This document shows, piece by piece, positions 44,764 through 53,029 of a stretch of DNA of 64,000 nucleotides (position 1 is its first letter; each line of letters begins with the position of its first letter). A program made the translations under genes and the position numbers. The notes under the pieces are model-generated. The model was not told the origin of the DNA. It saw nothing but the letters and a program-made list of their open reading frames with translations, and did not search any database. The stretch is from the NCBI RefSeq assembly GCF_012317045.1, contig NZ_CP051154.1:1922001-1986000 (forward strand), in the 5' to 3' direction. Origin of the DNA: Leifsonia sp. PS1209. Lineage in GTDB: Bacteria; Actinomycetota; Actinomycetes; Actinomycetales; Microbacteriaceae.

Positions 44764-45831
44764 CTAGTGCAGAAGCCCGAGGTCGTTGAGCTGCTCGCTG
44801 AGTCCGGCACCGTCCGGTGCGTACACCCACGGCGCGCCACTCAGCTCGGTGTGCTTCTCTGCCTTCGACCGGCCACCGGCGAGGACCGCCTCGCTGTTGG
44901 ACAGCTGCCGGATCGCGACGGCGGTGACGCTGTCCGGGTGCGCGGTCGTGAACTCGCCGTACAGGATCTCGTCGTGCTGGCCGTCGTCGCCGATCAGCAG
45001 CCACTTGAGGCCGGGGAACTCGTGGGCCAGCCGTTCGAGGCTGACGCGCTTGTGCTCGCGCCCGCTGCGGAACCAGCGGTCGTGCGTCGGCCCCCAGTCG
45101 GTCAGCAGCAGGGGACCGGCCGGGAACAGGTTGCGGGAGAGAAAACGGGTGAGCGTCGGAGCGACGTTCCACGCCCCCGTCGACAGGTAGATCACCGGCG
45201 TGCCGGGATGCGTGGCCGCCAGCCGTTCGAGCAGCACCGACATGCCGGGCGTGGCGACGCGGGCGTGCTCGTCGAGCACGAACGTGTTCCAGGCGGCGAG
45301 CAGCGGGCGGGGGAGCGCCGTGACCATGACGGTGTCGTCCACATCGGAGATGATGCCGAAGGTCGCCTTCGGGTCGACGATGAAGACCGGGGCCTCGAAC
45401 ACGCGTGTCGACTGCTCGGTGAACATCCTGACCGTGTGCCAGCCGGGCGTCAGCTGCACGGGGATGACCGTGTCGATCACGCCGCCGCGGTCGGGCATCA
45501 CCGTGTGCCGGTCGCCCTCGATCTCGATGGTGACCGGGGTGTCGGAGACGGGGACGCTGGTGAACGAGCGCCAGCCCCGGATGCTCTCCTCGCGCTTGCG
45601 GTGCTTGCGCTCCGCCCTGCTGCCCGGCTTCGGCTCCTTGGCGAGAACCACCCTGCCCAGGATGCGCGCCCAGGTCGGGGCTCCGTAGCCCGCGTACGGC
45701 ACGACGGTCGCCAGATATCCGCGCTTGCGGGCGCGGCGGGCGCGGAAATCGTGGAACGCATCCTCGATGCGCGCCGCGCGATGCATGATGGGCTCGACGC
45801 TCGCGCCGCGTTTGTCAGGGGTGGCGGGCAT
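44764..45831 (-). CDS. App1-like phosphatase domain protein (DUF2183)
   Basis: This 355-residue protein resembles the catalytic domain of yeast phosphatidate phosphatase App1. The HAD-like motif GIISDVDDTVMVT lies around residue 165, with GTPVIYLSTGAWN and LIGDDGQHDEILY supplying later motifs. A beta-rich N-terminal domain precedes. The natural substrate in bacteria is not established. There is no signal peptide, so it is probably cytoplasmic. It is divergent from a TetR gene across 204 bases. Confidence 0.88.
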   Translation of the reverse strand: MPATPDKRGASVEPIMHRAARIEDAFHDFRARRARKRGYLATVVPYAGYGAPTWARILGRVVLAKEPKPGSRAERKHRKREESIRGWRSFTSVPVSDTPVTIEIEGDRHTVMPDRGGVIDTVIPVQLTPGWHTVRMFTEQSTRVFEAPVFIVDPKATFGIISDVDDTVMVTALPRPLLAAWNTFVLDEHARVATPGMSVLLERLAATHPGTPVIYLSTGAWNVAPTLTRFLSRNLFPAGPLLLTDWGPTHDRWFRSGREHKRVSLERLAHEFPGLKWLLIGDDGQHDEILYGEFTTAHPDSVTAVAIRQLSNSEAVLAGGRSKAEKHTELSGAPWVYAPDGAGLSEQLNDLGLLH

Positions 45832-45870
45832 ATCTGACTAGTTTCTCATGGACGCTGGACACCCGTGTGC

Positions 45871-45893
45871 GCATCCCCCAGATCTGGGGATGC
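45871..45893. promoter_or_regulatory. palindrome in the App1-TetR divergent gap
   Basis: CCCCAGATCTGGGG is a perfect 14-bp palindrome. It extends to GCAT...ATGC at the ends with one extra C. It lies 40 bases upstream of the App1-like gene and about 140 bases before the TetR gene. It could be an operator for the TetR protein or a hairpin; the sequence does not decide. The rest of the gap has AT-rich promoter-like stretches near 45940-46005. Confidence 0.4.
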
Positions 45894-46035
45894 AGTATGC
45901 GGCGAGTCGGAGCGAATTCCCCGGCATAAATGAGGTTTCCCCGAATATGATCCGATTATCACGGTACTGAACGCCGTGGGGCTGGGGACCCGACAGACGT
46001 ATTGTTGATCTGCAGGAAAAAAAGGAGTAGCCCTC

Positions 46036-46695
46036 GTGCCCATCAACGACCTCGTGGCCGGTCAGAACACATCCGGAGCACCACTGGTGCGAACCGAACC
46101 CATCCAGGAGCGGAGCGCAGCACGCATAGACGCGCTGCTCGACGCCGCTGCGGAGGTGGTGGACGAGATCGGTTTCGACCGCCTCACCACCGCGATGGTG
46201 GCCGAGCGAGCCGGCGCATCCATCGGAACTGTCTACCGCTACTTCCCGGACCGCATCGTGCTGCTCCAGGCGCTGCGCGACCGCGCCGTGCTCCGCTACC
46301 GCCAGGCGGTCGTGCAGGGCATCAGGGCGCAGGAGCCCGAGCACTGGTGGATGGCCGTCGAGTGCGCGATCGACGCGTTCGTCGGCATGTTCCGCGCCGA
46401 GCCCGGCTTCCGCATCATCCGCTTCACCGACGCGGAGCGCTCGGGAGCGCCAGAGGACGAGCAGGCGCAGGACGACGACTTCTTCGCCCACCGCTTCGCC
46501 GAGATCCTCTCCGACGAATTCGGCCTCCCGGCCGGCGACGAGCTCACCTTCCACCTCGAAGTCGTGGTGGAGATGATGGACTCCCTCATCAACAGGGCCT
46601 TCGTGCTCGACCCCGCCGGCGACGAGCGCTTCATCGCCGAGGCCAGGGTCGTCGCCCGCGAGTACCTCGAGAAGCGCTACGGCGACAAGGCCTGA
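46036..46695 (+). CDS. TetR family transcriptional regulator
   Basis: This 219-residue regulator has its helix-turn-helix at about residues 28-72 (RIDALLDAAAEVVDEIGFDRLTT then AERAGASIGTVYRYFPDR). The C-terminal domain contains Trp-Trp and many acidic residues. The GTG start at 46036 follows AAAGGAG. It lies between the App1-like gene and the osmoprotectant operon, so either could be its target. Confidence 0.9.
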   Translation: MPINDLVAGQNTSGAPLVRTEPIQERSAARIDALLDAAAEVVDEIGFDRLTTAMVAERAGASIGTVYRYFPDRIVLLQALRDRAVLRYRQAVVQGIRAQEPEHWWMAVECAIDAFVGMFRAEPGFRIIRFTDAERSGAPEDEQAQDDDFFAHRFAEILSDEFGLPAGDELTFHLEVVVEMMDSLINRAFVLDPAGDERFIAEARVVAREYLEKRYGDKA

Positions 46696-46725
46696 GTAGT
46701 TCGCAACACCTCCTCTAGTTGGGAA

Positions 46726-46797
46726 TGTCAGTGGGTGGTGGCATGTTGCCATCCGATACGTCCTCCACACCGAACAGAGTGTGCAGTGCCACTGACA
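46726..46797 (+). other. structured leader candidate before the osmoprotectant operon
   Basis: The 240-base gap between the TetR gene and the ATPase gene has no credible ORF. Outer arms TGTCAGTGG (46726-46734) and CCACTGACA (46789-46797) are perfectly complementary. Inside, TGGCA-TGT-TGCCA (46739-46751) and ACAC/GTGT arms also pair. The nested shape suggests a folded RNA element. It matches no riboswitch consensus that I can recall. Confidence 0.4.
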
Positions 46798-46935
46798 CGG
46801 AAAGGGGGTTCGGTTGTTCCGGACCGCCCGCGCCACATTTCGACGCAATCCTTTGCCAAAGCGCCTCAATCGTGTTTGGCTGAAAGGACAGGCCTGTGTC
46901 GATCCGATGCCAACTTCGAGGAATGAGCCGCACAC

Positions 46936-47826
46936 ATGATCGAGTTCCGCTCGGTAACGAAGCAGTTTCCCGACGGTACGGTCGCGGTCGAAGACTTCTC
47001 CCTCGTCATCCCGTCGCGTGAGATCACGGTGCTGGTCGGCTCGTCCGGCAGCGGCAAGACGACCATTTTGCGCATGATCAACCGGATGGTCGACCCCAGC
47101 AGCGGCACCGTCGAGATCGACGGCCAGGACGTGATGTCCCTGAAGCCCGTGCAGTTGCGGCGCAGCATCGGCTACGTGATGCAGAACTCCGGGTTGCTGC
47201 CGCACAGGAAGGTCGTCGACAACATCGCCACCGTTCCTCTGCTGCGCGGCGACAAGAAACGGGATGCGCGGGAGCGCGCCCTGGAACTCATGGACACGGT
47301 CGGGCTGGAACGCTCCCTGGCCGACAAGTACCCCAGCCAGCTCTCCGGCGGCCAGCAGCAGCGCGTCGGCGTCGCCCGCGGGCTCGCGGTCGACCCGAAC
47401 ATCCTGCTGATGGACGAGCCGTTCGGCGCCGTCGACCCGATCGTGCGCGACGAGCTGCAGAACGAGCTGATCCATCTGCAGCGGGAGCTGGACAAGACCG
47501 TCGTGTTCGTGACCCACGACATCGACGAGGCGTTCCGGCTCGGCACCCAGGTGGTCATCTTCCGGAAGGGCGGCATCGTCGCGCAGAAGGGCACGCCCGC
47601 CGAGATCCTGGCCAACCCGGCCGACGAGTTCGTCGCGTCGTTCGTCGGCGCAGACAGGGGCAAGCGCGCCCTGCACATCGAGGAGACCCCGACGGGCAGC
47701 GTGCTCGTGGACAGCGACGGCCGCACGGCCGGTGTGCTGCGTTCGGAGGGCTCCGCCCTCCCCGAGGCAAAGGCCACGACCGCACAGGTCGTGGGTGCTC
47801 CGGCGCAGGGTGAGGAAGCGTCGTGA
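46936..47826 (+). CDS. osmoprotectant ABC transporter, ATP-binding protein
   Basis: This 296-residue ATPase energises uptake of glycine betaine, choline or related quaternary amines. Walker A is GSSGSGKTT, the signature is LSGGQQQR, and Walker B is ILLMDEPFGAVDP. The Q-loop and switch His (VTHDIDEAF) are intact. It lacks C-terminal CBS domains, having instead a short tail ending GAPAQGEEAS, so ionic-strength sensing via CBS is unlikely. The ATG at 46936 has a poor ribosome binding site. The stop overlaps the permease GTG. Confidence 0.92.
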   Translation: MIEFRSVTKQFPDGTVAVEDFSLVIPSREITVLVGSSGSGKTTILRMINRMVDPSSGTVEIDGQDVMSLKPVQLRRSIGYVMQNSGLLPHRKVVDNIATVPLLRGDKKRDARERALELMDTVGLERSLADKYPSQLSGGQQQRVGVARGLAVDPNILLMDEPFGAVDPIVRDELQNELIHLQRELDKTVVFVTHDIDEAFRLGTQVVIFRKGGIVAQKGTPAEILANPADEFVASFVGADRGKRALHIEETPTGSVLVDSDGRTAGVLRSEGSALPEAKATTAQVVGAPAQGEEAS

Positions 47827-48509
47827 GTTGGCTGTGGTCGAACATCGGCCTGGTCTGGGACCTCACGGTCGCTCACGTCACGCTGAGCGTCTTCCCGATC
47901 ATCATCGGGTTCATCGTCTCGTTGCCGATCGGCTGGGTGGCGAACCGCTACCGGGGAGCCCGGGGCCTGGTGCTGACCCTCGGCGGCATCCTCTACGCGA
48001 TCCCGTCGCTTCCGCTGTTCGTGGCGATGCCGGCGCTGATCGGCACGAAGATCCTCGATCCGAAGAACGTGGTCGTCGCGCTCAGTCTCTACGCTCTCGC
48101 GCTGATGGTGCGCACGACCGCTGATGCACTGGCAAGCGTGCCAGGAGACGTCATGCAGTCGGCGACGGCGATCGGCTTCAGCACCTGGCGCCGATTCTGG
48201 GCTGTCGAGCTGCCGCTCTCCGGACCGGTGCTCCTCGCCGGGCTGCGGGTGGTGTCGGTCAGCACGGTGAGCCTGGTGAGCGTCGGGTCGCTCGTCGGAG
48301 TAAGCAACCTCGGAACCATGTTCATCCAAGGCCTCAACCAGTACAACAACGCCGAGGTCGTCACGGGCATCGTCGGCATCATCGTGATCGCCCTCGTCTT
48401 CGACCTTGCCCTCGTGCTGCTCGGCAGGCTGCTGATGCCGTGGACGAGGCTCGGAACGACCAAGCGCGCCGCCCGCCGGGCGGCGCTGAAGGCGGTGACC
48501 GGCGCATGA
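47823..48509 (+). CDS. osmoprotectant ABC transporter permease (OpuCB/OpuBB-like)
   Basis: This 228-residue membrane protein has six helices. The coupling loop is DVMQSATAIGFSTWRRFWAVELPLSGP, split here as an EAA-type motif around residues 115-140. The GTG overlaps the ATPase stop (GTGA), and its own stop overlaps the next permease start (ATGA). Together with the next gene it forms the heterodimeric channel of the importer. Confidence 0.9.
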   Translation: MSWLWSNIGLVWDLTVAHVTLSVFPIIIGFIVSLPIGWVANRYRGARGLVLTLGGILYAIPSLPLFVAMPALIGTKILDPKNVVVALSLYALALMVRTTADALASVPGDVMQSATAIGFSTWRRFWAVELPLSGPVLLAGLRVVSVSTVSLVSVGSLVGVSNLGTMFIQGLNQYNNAEVVTGIVGIIVIALVFDLALVLLGRLLMPWTRLGTTKRAARRAALKAVTGA

Positions 48510-49255
48510 CCGACATCCTCGCGGCATTCGCCTGGGTCTTCGATCCCGCGAACTGGGCAGGGCCGAGCGGGATCGCCGCCCGGCTGGGGGAGCACGTCTG
48601 GTATTCGCTGCTCACCCTCATCCTGGCCGCGGTGATCGCTCTGCCGATCGGGTTCGCCATCGGGCACACCGGCCGGTTCCGCGGGCTCGCGATCGGCGTC
48701 TCGGGTGCGCTCCGCGCCATCCCGACCCTCGGTCTGGTGGTCTACCTGGCGCTGATCACGCTCAACCTGAGCATCGTCCCACCGCTGATCGCGCTGACCA
48801 TCCTGGCGATCCCTCCGGTGCTCGCCGGGGCGTACTCCGGCCTCGAATCCGTCGACAGGCGCACCATCGACGCGGCCCGCGGCATGGGGATGACCGAGCT
48901 GCAGATCCTGTTCAAGGTCGAGCTCCCGCTGTCGCTGCCGCTCATCATCGGCGGGCTGCGTTCTGCTGCGCTGCAGGTGGTCGCCACCTGGACGGTCGCC
49001 GCGATCCTGCCGGTCGGCGGCCTCGGCCGCTACCTGTTCGACGGGCTGGCCGTGCAGAAGTACGACGAGATGCTCGGCGGCTCGATCCTGGTGATCGCGC
49101 TCGCCCTCGTCACCGACGGGCTGTTCGCCATCGTGCAGCGGCTCGTCGTGCCCCGCGGCGTCGCGGCCGGCAAGGTCCAGGATGTGCGCACGAAGGACCC
49201 GTGGCGTCCGCTCGGGCCGTCCGTCCCGAACCGCCCGCTCGGCACCAACCTCTGA
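48506..49255 (+). CDS. osmoprotectant ABC transporter permease (second subunit)
   Basis: This 249-residue permease has about six helices and the coupling loop TIDAARGMGMTELQILFKVELP. It begins with an acidic/aromatic segment (FAWVFDPANWAGPSGI) typical of the second permease of OpuC systems. The ATG overlaps the previous stop. The C-terminus is a cytosolic tail of about 30 residues. The binding protein gene follows after 49 bases with an AGAGAG site. Confidence 0.9.
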   Translation: MTDILAAFAWVFDPANWAGPSGIAARLGEHVWYSLLTLILAAVIALPIGFAIGHTGRFRGLAIGVSGALRAIPTLGLVVYLALITLNLSIVPPLIALTILAIPPVLAGAYSGLESVDRRTIDAARGMGMTELQILFKVELPLSLPLIIGGLRSAALQVVATWTVAAILPVGGLGRYLFDGLAVQKYDEMLGGSILVIALALVTDGLFAIVQRLVVPRGVAAGKVQDVRTKDPWRPLGPSVPNRPLGTNL

Positions 49256-49304
49256 TTTTTCCATCCCACAGTCCCAACGCACCCACCGAAAGAGAGAAAC
49301 GAAC

Positions 49305-50237
49305 ATGTTCGCATCGAAGAGAGGCCGCATCGCGGCCGGCGTCCTCGCGGCGGGAGCCCTGCTGGCTCTCAGCGCGTGCTCGTCCGGCGGCGGAGCACTG
49401 GACAATTCGTCCACGTCGTCGTCGTCCGGCGACACCGTCACCATCGGCTCCGCCGCGTTCGGCGAGTCCGAGATCCTCATGCAGATCTACGGCCAGGCTC
49501 TCGAGGCCAACGGCGTGAAGGTCAACCTGAAGCCCAGCATCGGCCAGCGCGACGTCTACCTGAAGGCGCTGCAGGACGGCTCGATCGACCTCATCCCCGA
49601 ATACTCCGGCAACCTGCTGCAGTTCTACGACAAGTCCAGCACGGACACCTCCAGCGACGACGTGTACGCGGCGCTCTCCAAGGCGCTGCCGTCCGGCTTC
49701 GAGGTGCTCGACCAGGCCAAGGCGCAGGACGCGGACTCGTACAACGTCACCAAGGAGTTCTCGGAGAAGTGGGGCGTGAAGAGCCTCTCCGACCTGTCCA
49801 AGGTCACCGAGCCGCTCACGGTCGGCGCCAACCCCGAGTTCGGTGAGCGCCCGTACGGCATCCCCGGGCTCAAGAGCGCGTACGGCGTGACCGCCACGCT
49901 CAAGCCGATCAGCGACTCCGGCGGCCCGCTGACCGTCGCAGCCCTCAAGAACGGCGACGTGCAGCTGGCGGACATCTACACCACGACGCCCGCGATCAAG
50001 GACAACGGCTTCGTCACGCTGGAAGACCCGAAGAGCCTGATCGCCGCGCAGAACATCGTGCCGCTGATCAACTCCAAGAAGGCCAGCTCCACGGTGAAGG
50101 ACGTGCTGAACAAGGTGTCGGCCGAGCTCACCACCGAGGACCTGATCGACCTCAACGGCAAGAACCAGGGCGCGAGCAAGACCCAGCCGGATGCGCTGGC
50201 GAAGGAGTGGCTGTCCAGCCACCCCATCAAGAAGTAG
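49305..50237 (+). CDS. osmoprotectant-binding lipoprotein (OpuC/ProX type)
   Basis: This 310-residue extracellular binding protein has a signal peptide ending in the lipobox LSAC (Cys25), then a Ser-rich linker. The folded part begins TVTIGSAAFGESEILMQIYG and includes PSIGQRDVYLKALQDGSID and LIPEYSGNLLQFYD, which resemble the choline/glycine-betaine binding proteins OpuBC/OpuCC. The aromatic cage residues cannot be fixed by eye. It completes the four-gene operon. Confidence 0.92.
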   Translation: MFASKRGRIAAGVLAAGALLALSACSSGGGALDNSSTSSSSGDTVTIGSAAFGESEILMQIYGQALEANGVKVNLKPSIGQRDVYLKALQDGSIDLIPEYSGNLLQFYDKSSTDTSSDDVYAALSKALPSGFEVLDQAKAQDADSYNVTKEFSEKWGVKSLSDLSKVTEPLTVGANPEFGERPYGIPGLKSAYGVTATLKPISDSGGPLTVAALKNGDVQLADIYTTTPAIKDNGFVTLEDPKSLIAAQNIVPLINSKKASSTVKDVLNKVSAELTTEDLIDLNGKNQGASKTQPDALAKEWLSSHPIKK

Positions 50238-50265
50238 CAGGAGCGCCGGAAGGCGACGGGCGGGG

Positions 50266-50958
50266 CTAGGCCTCGTCGAGGTGCGGCGGTTCGGGTTCCC
50301 GGACCGCCGCATCCGTGTGTGCGGCGTCCATGTGCTTGGCTTCGCGCTTCTGCAGCACCTTCTTGACGATGTACGCCAGCACGATGAAGGCGGCGATGAT
50401 GGCGACGAACACGTAGCCGGCGCCGTGCAGCTCCTGCGACAGCTCGCGGTAGCTGCCGGCGGCCGCCGACCCCACGGACACGTAGGCGAACGCCCAGATC
50501 ACGCAGGCCGGCGCCGTCCAGGCCATGAAGGTGCGGTAGCGCATCGGGCTCATGCCGACGGTGAGCGGGATGAGGGAGTGCAGCACCGGCAGGAAGCGCG
50601 ACAGGAACACCGCGATCCCTCCGCGCTTGGCGAGGTAGGCCTCCGCCTTGTCCCAATTGCTCTGGCCGAGCTTCAGGCCGAGCCTGCTGGCCCGGATCTT
50701 CGGGCCGAAGTATCGGCCGAGGGCGAAGCCGATGCTCTCTCCGGCCAGCGCTCCGACGATCACGACGACCACGAGCGCGAAGTATTCGATCGGGCTCGCC
50801 ACGGCGGTGCTGGCGACCAGCACGATGGTGTCGCCCGGCACGATCAGGCCGATCAGGATCGAGGTCTCCAGCAGGATTCCGACACCGGCGAGGAGGGTGC
50901 GGAGCACGGGGTCGACGCTCTGGACGATGTCCAGGATCCAGGTCAGCGCCTCGTTCAC
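50266..50958 (-). CDS. DedA family membrane protein
   Basis: This 230-residue member of the DedA/SNARE-associated family includes undecaprenyl-phosphate and lipid flippases. Signatures include ETSILIGLIVPGDTIVL, GESIGFALGRYFGPKI, FLSRFLPVLHSLIPLTVGM and the conserved Arg and Glu residues in re-entrant loops. The C-terminal tail is charged. The GTG at 50958 overlaps the TetR stop, so it is co-translated with that repressor, its probable regulator. Confidence 0.9.
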   Translation of the reverse strand: MNEALTWILDIVQSVDPVLRTLLAGVGILLETSILIGLIVPGDTIVLVASTAVASPIEYFALVVVVIVGALAGESIGFALGRYFGPKIRASRLGLKLGQSNWDKAEAYLAKRGGIAVFLSRFLPVLHSLIPLTVGMSPMRYRTFMAWTAPACVIWAFAYVSVGSAAAGSYRELSQELHGAGYVFVAIIAAFIVLAYIVKKVLQKREAKHMDAAHTDAAVREPEPPHLDEA

Positions 50959-51572
50959 GGCGTCGCCGTCCGCGCATCCCGGGGCTCGCGCCGGATGAGG
51001 GTGAAGAAGTACTCGAGGGTGGCCGCCATGTCCGCGCTGTCGTCGAGCATCCACTGCACCTGCATCCCGTCGGCGACGGCGATGGCCAGGCGCGCCACCT
51101 GCAGCGGGTCGAGCGACGGGTCGATGCGGTCTGCGCTCTGCTCGGCGCGCACGTGCTCCTCGATGGCGCGGATCAGCATGGCGTAGCGCTCGACGAAGTA
51201 TGCGTGGCCGGGGTGGTCCTCGTCCGCCGCCTCCGCGGAGATGGTCGCGTACAGCTGGACGAGGCCGGGCACGTCGGCGTTGTGGCGCACGATGTCGACG
51301 AGCGTGTCGAAGCCGCGGACGCTGCCGCCCTCCGGATGCGCGTGCTCGTCCACCTCGTCGCGCTTGCGGAGCACCTCGGCGAACAGCTCCTCCTTCGACG
51401 AGAAGTGGTGCAGGAGCCCGGCCTGGCTGAGGCCGACGGAGCTCGCGATCTCACGGAGGGACGCGCCGCGGTAGCCCTTCTGGGCGAAGACGTCGAGCGC
51501 CGTCGTGAGGATCTCCTCGCGCTTGGCGATTCCCTTGGCGTACGAGCCCTTCTGCGGCCCCTTCTTCGGCAT
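50955..51572 (-). CDS. TetR family transcriptional regulator
   Basis: This 205-residue regulator has a basic N-terminus (KKGPQKGSYAKGIAKREE), and its helix-turn-helix is ALDVFAQKGYRGASLREIA then SSVGLSQAGLLHHFSSKEEL at about 24-68. The ligand domain is acidic, with many Asp/Glu. A TAGCAT -10 lies six bases before the ATG at 51572, giving a leaderless mRNA. It is coupled to the DedA gene downstream, so the pair is probably an autoregulated unit. Confidence 0.9.
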   Translation of the reverse strand: MPKKGPQKGSYAKGIAKREEILTTALDVFAQKGYRGASLREIASSVGLSQAGLLHHFSSKEELFAEVLRKRDEVDEHAHPEGGSVRGFDTLVDIVRHNADVPGLVQLYATISAEAADEDHPGHAYFVERYAMLIRAIEEHVRAEQSADRIDPSLDPLQVARLAIAVADGMQVQWMLDDSADMAATLEYFFTLIRREPRDARTATP

Positions 51573-51613
51573 GGGGAAATGCTACTGGGCGCGGGCTGAA
51601 CGAACGCGCAGTG

Positions 51614-52558
51614 TCAGCTGGTGAGCACCAGGACGGGCGGCACGATCACCAGGGCGGCGGTGAGCACGACCACGGTCAGCCGGAGCGCGGGGCTCACCGG
51701 CCGGTTCGCCGAATCGAGGCGCTCGACCCGCGCAGCGATGGCGTGCCTGCGCTCCTCCGGGGTGCGGCTGTCCTTGGGTGCGCCGAGCACCGCGCCGGCC
51801 GTGCCGGTGTCGTCGACGACCCGGATGGCGTCGGCGAGCACGCGGTCGCCGGCCGCTGGCCGGGCGGCGTCGTCGGCCAGCATCTCGATCAGCAGGGCGA
51901 CGGCATCCTGAGCCCTGTTGGCGATGGGGAACCAGGGGAGCGCCCGCTTCCAGGAGCGGAACGCGTCGAGCAGCAGGTGGTGCTTCTGGCGCAGGTGGGC
52001 GTGCTCGTGGGCGACCACCGCATCCAGTTGCTCCGGGGTGAGCAGCGCGATCATGCCCTCGGACAGCACGGTCACGCTCTTCGCGCCCGGCAGGCAGTAC
52101 GCCGCGGGGGCCGGGTGGTCGATGATGCGCGTGCTCGGGGTGTCCGGCAGCGGTTCGCTGAGCAGGCTGAGGAGTTCCCGGTGGCGGTGGCGCTGGCGTC
52201 TGCTGCGCGCCGAGGTGAGTGCGAGGTTGAGCAGCAGGTGCACGGTGAGGAGGACGGCTGCGCTCAGGGCGAAGGTGTTGAGCAGCGACGCCCCGGCGGG
52301 CAGCGGGCCGGAGAACACGGTCGAGGCCGCACCCTGGATGCGCGACCAGAGATCGAGCCCGAACGGCTGCAGCCCGTAGAGCAGCAGGGAGCCGATCATC
52401 GAGATGCCACCGGCGAGCGCGATGGACTGCCAGAGCGCGAGGGCGAGCACCGGTGCGGACGCCGGCCACTTCGCGCGGGCGAGGAGCACCGGGACGGGCC
52501 AGGCGAGGGCGACGGCGAGCACGCCGAGCAGCACGGCGATCTCGTTGACGGGTGGCAC
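51614..52558 (-). CDS. M56 family metalloprotease, BlaR1-like without sensor domain
   Basis: This 314-residue membrane zinc protease is partner to the BlaI repressor. The gluzincin motif is HEHAH in AVVAHEHAHLRQKHH, with helices before and after. It lacks the penicillin-binding sensor domain of staphylococcal BlaR1 and has the same size and layout as mycobacterial Rv1845c. On sensing its signal it would cleave BlaI. The GTG start lies six bases after the BlaI stop. Confidence 0.92.
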   Translation of the reverse strand: MPPVNEIAVLLGVLAVALAWPVPVLLARAKWPASAPVLALALWQSIALAGGISMIGSLLLYGLQPFGLDLWSRIQGAASTVFSGPLPAGASLLNTFALSAAVLLTVHLLLNLALTSARSRRQRHRHRELLSLLSEPLPDTPSTRIIDHPAPAAYCLPGAKSVTVLSEGMIALLTPEQLDAVVAHEHAHLRQKHHLLLDAFRSWKRALPWFPIANRAQDAVALLIEMLADDAARPAAGDRVLADAIRVVDDTGTAGAVLGAPKDSRTPEERRHAIAARVERLDSANRPVSPALRLTVVVLTAALVIVPPVLVLTS

Positions 52559-52564
52559 GGGAGG

Positions 52565-52933
52565 CTAGGAGGTGCGGGCGTCGAGGAGGTGGCGCAGCGT
52601 CTCCGCCTCCGACTCGTCGACCGAGCCGACGAAGTACGCGAGCGCCGCGTTGCGGTCGCTGGAGGTCTCGAGGACTTCGCGCATCAGGTCGGCGACGTGG
52701 CCGGCACGGGAGACCGCTGCGGTGTAGAGGTGCGGGCGCGCATCCCTGTCTCGTTCGGCGAAGCCCTTCTGCTCCAGCCGGGACAGCACGGTGAGCACGG
52801 TGGTGAGGGCGGGAGTCTTGCCGTCGGTTCTGGATGCCGCTAGCTTGTCGCGTAGTTCGTTGGCGGAGAGCGGGGCTCCGCTGTTCCACAGAGCGTCCAT
52901 GATCGCTCGTTCCAGTTCTCCGAGATTGGCCAC
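52565..52933 (-). CDS. BlaI/MecI/CopY family transcriptional repressor
   Basis: This 122-residue winged-helix repressor resembles BlaI/Rv1846c. The DNA-binding half is LGELERAIMDALWNSGAPLSANELRD and TTVLTVLSRLEQKGFAERDR; the C-terminal half dimerises and contains the typical protease-sensitive region. I chose the GTG at 52933 because TACCCT (52940-52945) lies exactly six bases upstream, fitting a leaderless start; a GTG at 52954 is possible. Two dyads resembling BlaI operators lie just upstream, shared with cydA. Confidence 0.92.
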   Translation of the reverse strand: MANLGELERAIMDALWNSGAPLSANELRDKLAASRTDGKTPALTTVLTVLSRLEQKGFAERDRDARPHLYTAAVSRAGHVADLMREVLETSSDRNAALAYFVGSVDESEAETLRHLLDARTS

Positions 52934-52964
52934 GGATCCAGGGTACCGCGGCACGCTGAGAATG

Positions 52965-52981
52965 TTCTACACTTTGTAGAA
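52965..52981. promoter_or_regulatory. BlaI-type operator 1
   Basis: A perfect dyad, TTCTACA-CTT-TGTAGAA, overlaps the -35 region of the blaI promoter. The TACA...TGTA core matches the known BlaI/MecI operator type. Together with operator 2 it lies between the divergent blaI and cydA genes. Confidence 0.8.
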
Positions 52982-52987
52982 GTCGAG

Positions 52988-53004
52988 TTCTACAGAGCGT
53001 AGAA
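52988..53004. promoter_or_regulatory. BlaI-type operator 2
   Basis: TTCTAC-AGAGC-GTAGAA is a 6-bp inverted repeat with the same half-site as operator 1. Dyad centres are 23 bp apart, about two helical turns, and this site is 26 bases before the cydA start. This placement would let the BlaI dimer repress cydA. Confidence 0.75.
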
Positions 53005-53029
53005 ATCGACGAGGAAGGTGGACACACCC

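Noticed and set aside
46735..46926. A 63-codon frame in the gap before the osmoprotectant operon
   Set aside because: No ribosome binding site, odd composition, and it runs across the nested pairing arms; more likely leader RNA.
45838..47676. A 612-codon minus-strand frame across TetR and the ABC ATPase gene
   Set aside because: The TetR and ATPase on the plus strand have clear motifs; the antisense frame crosses the intergenic gap only because stops are rare at this GC.
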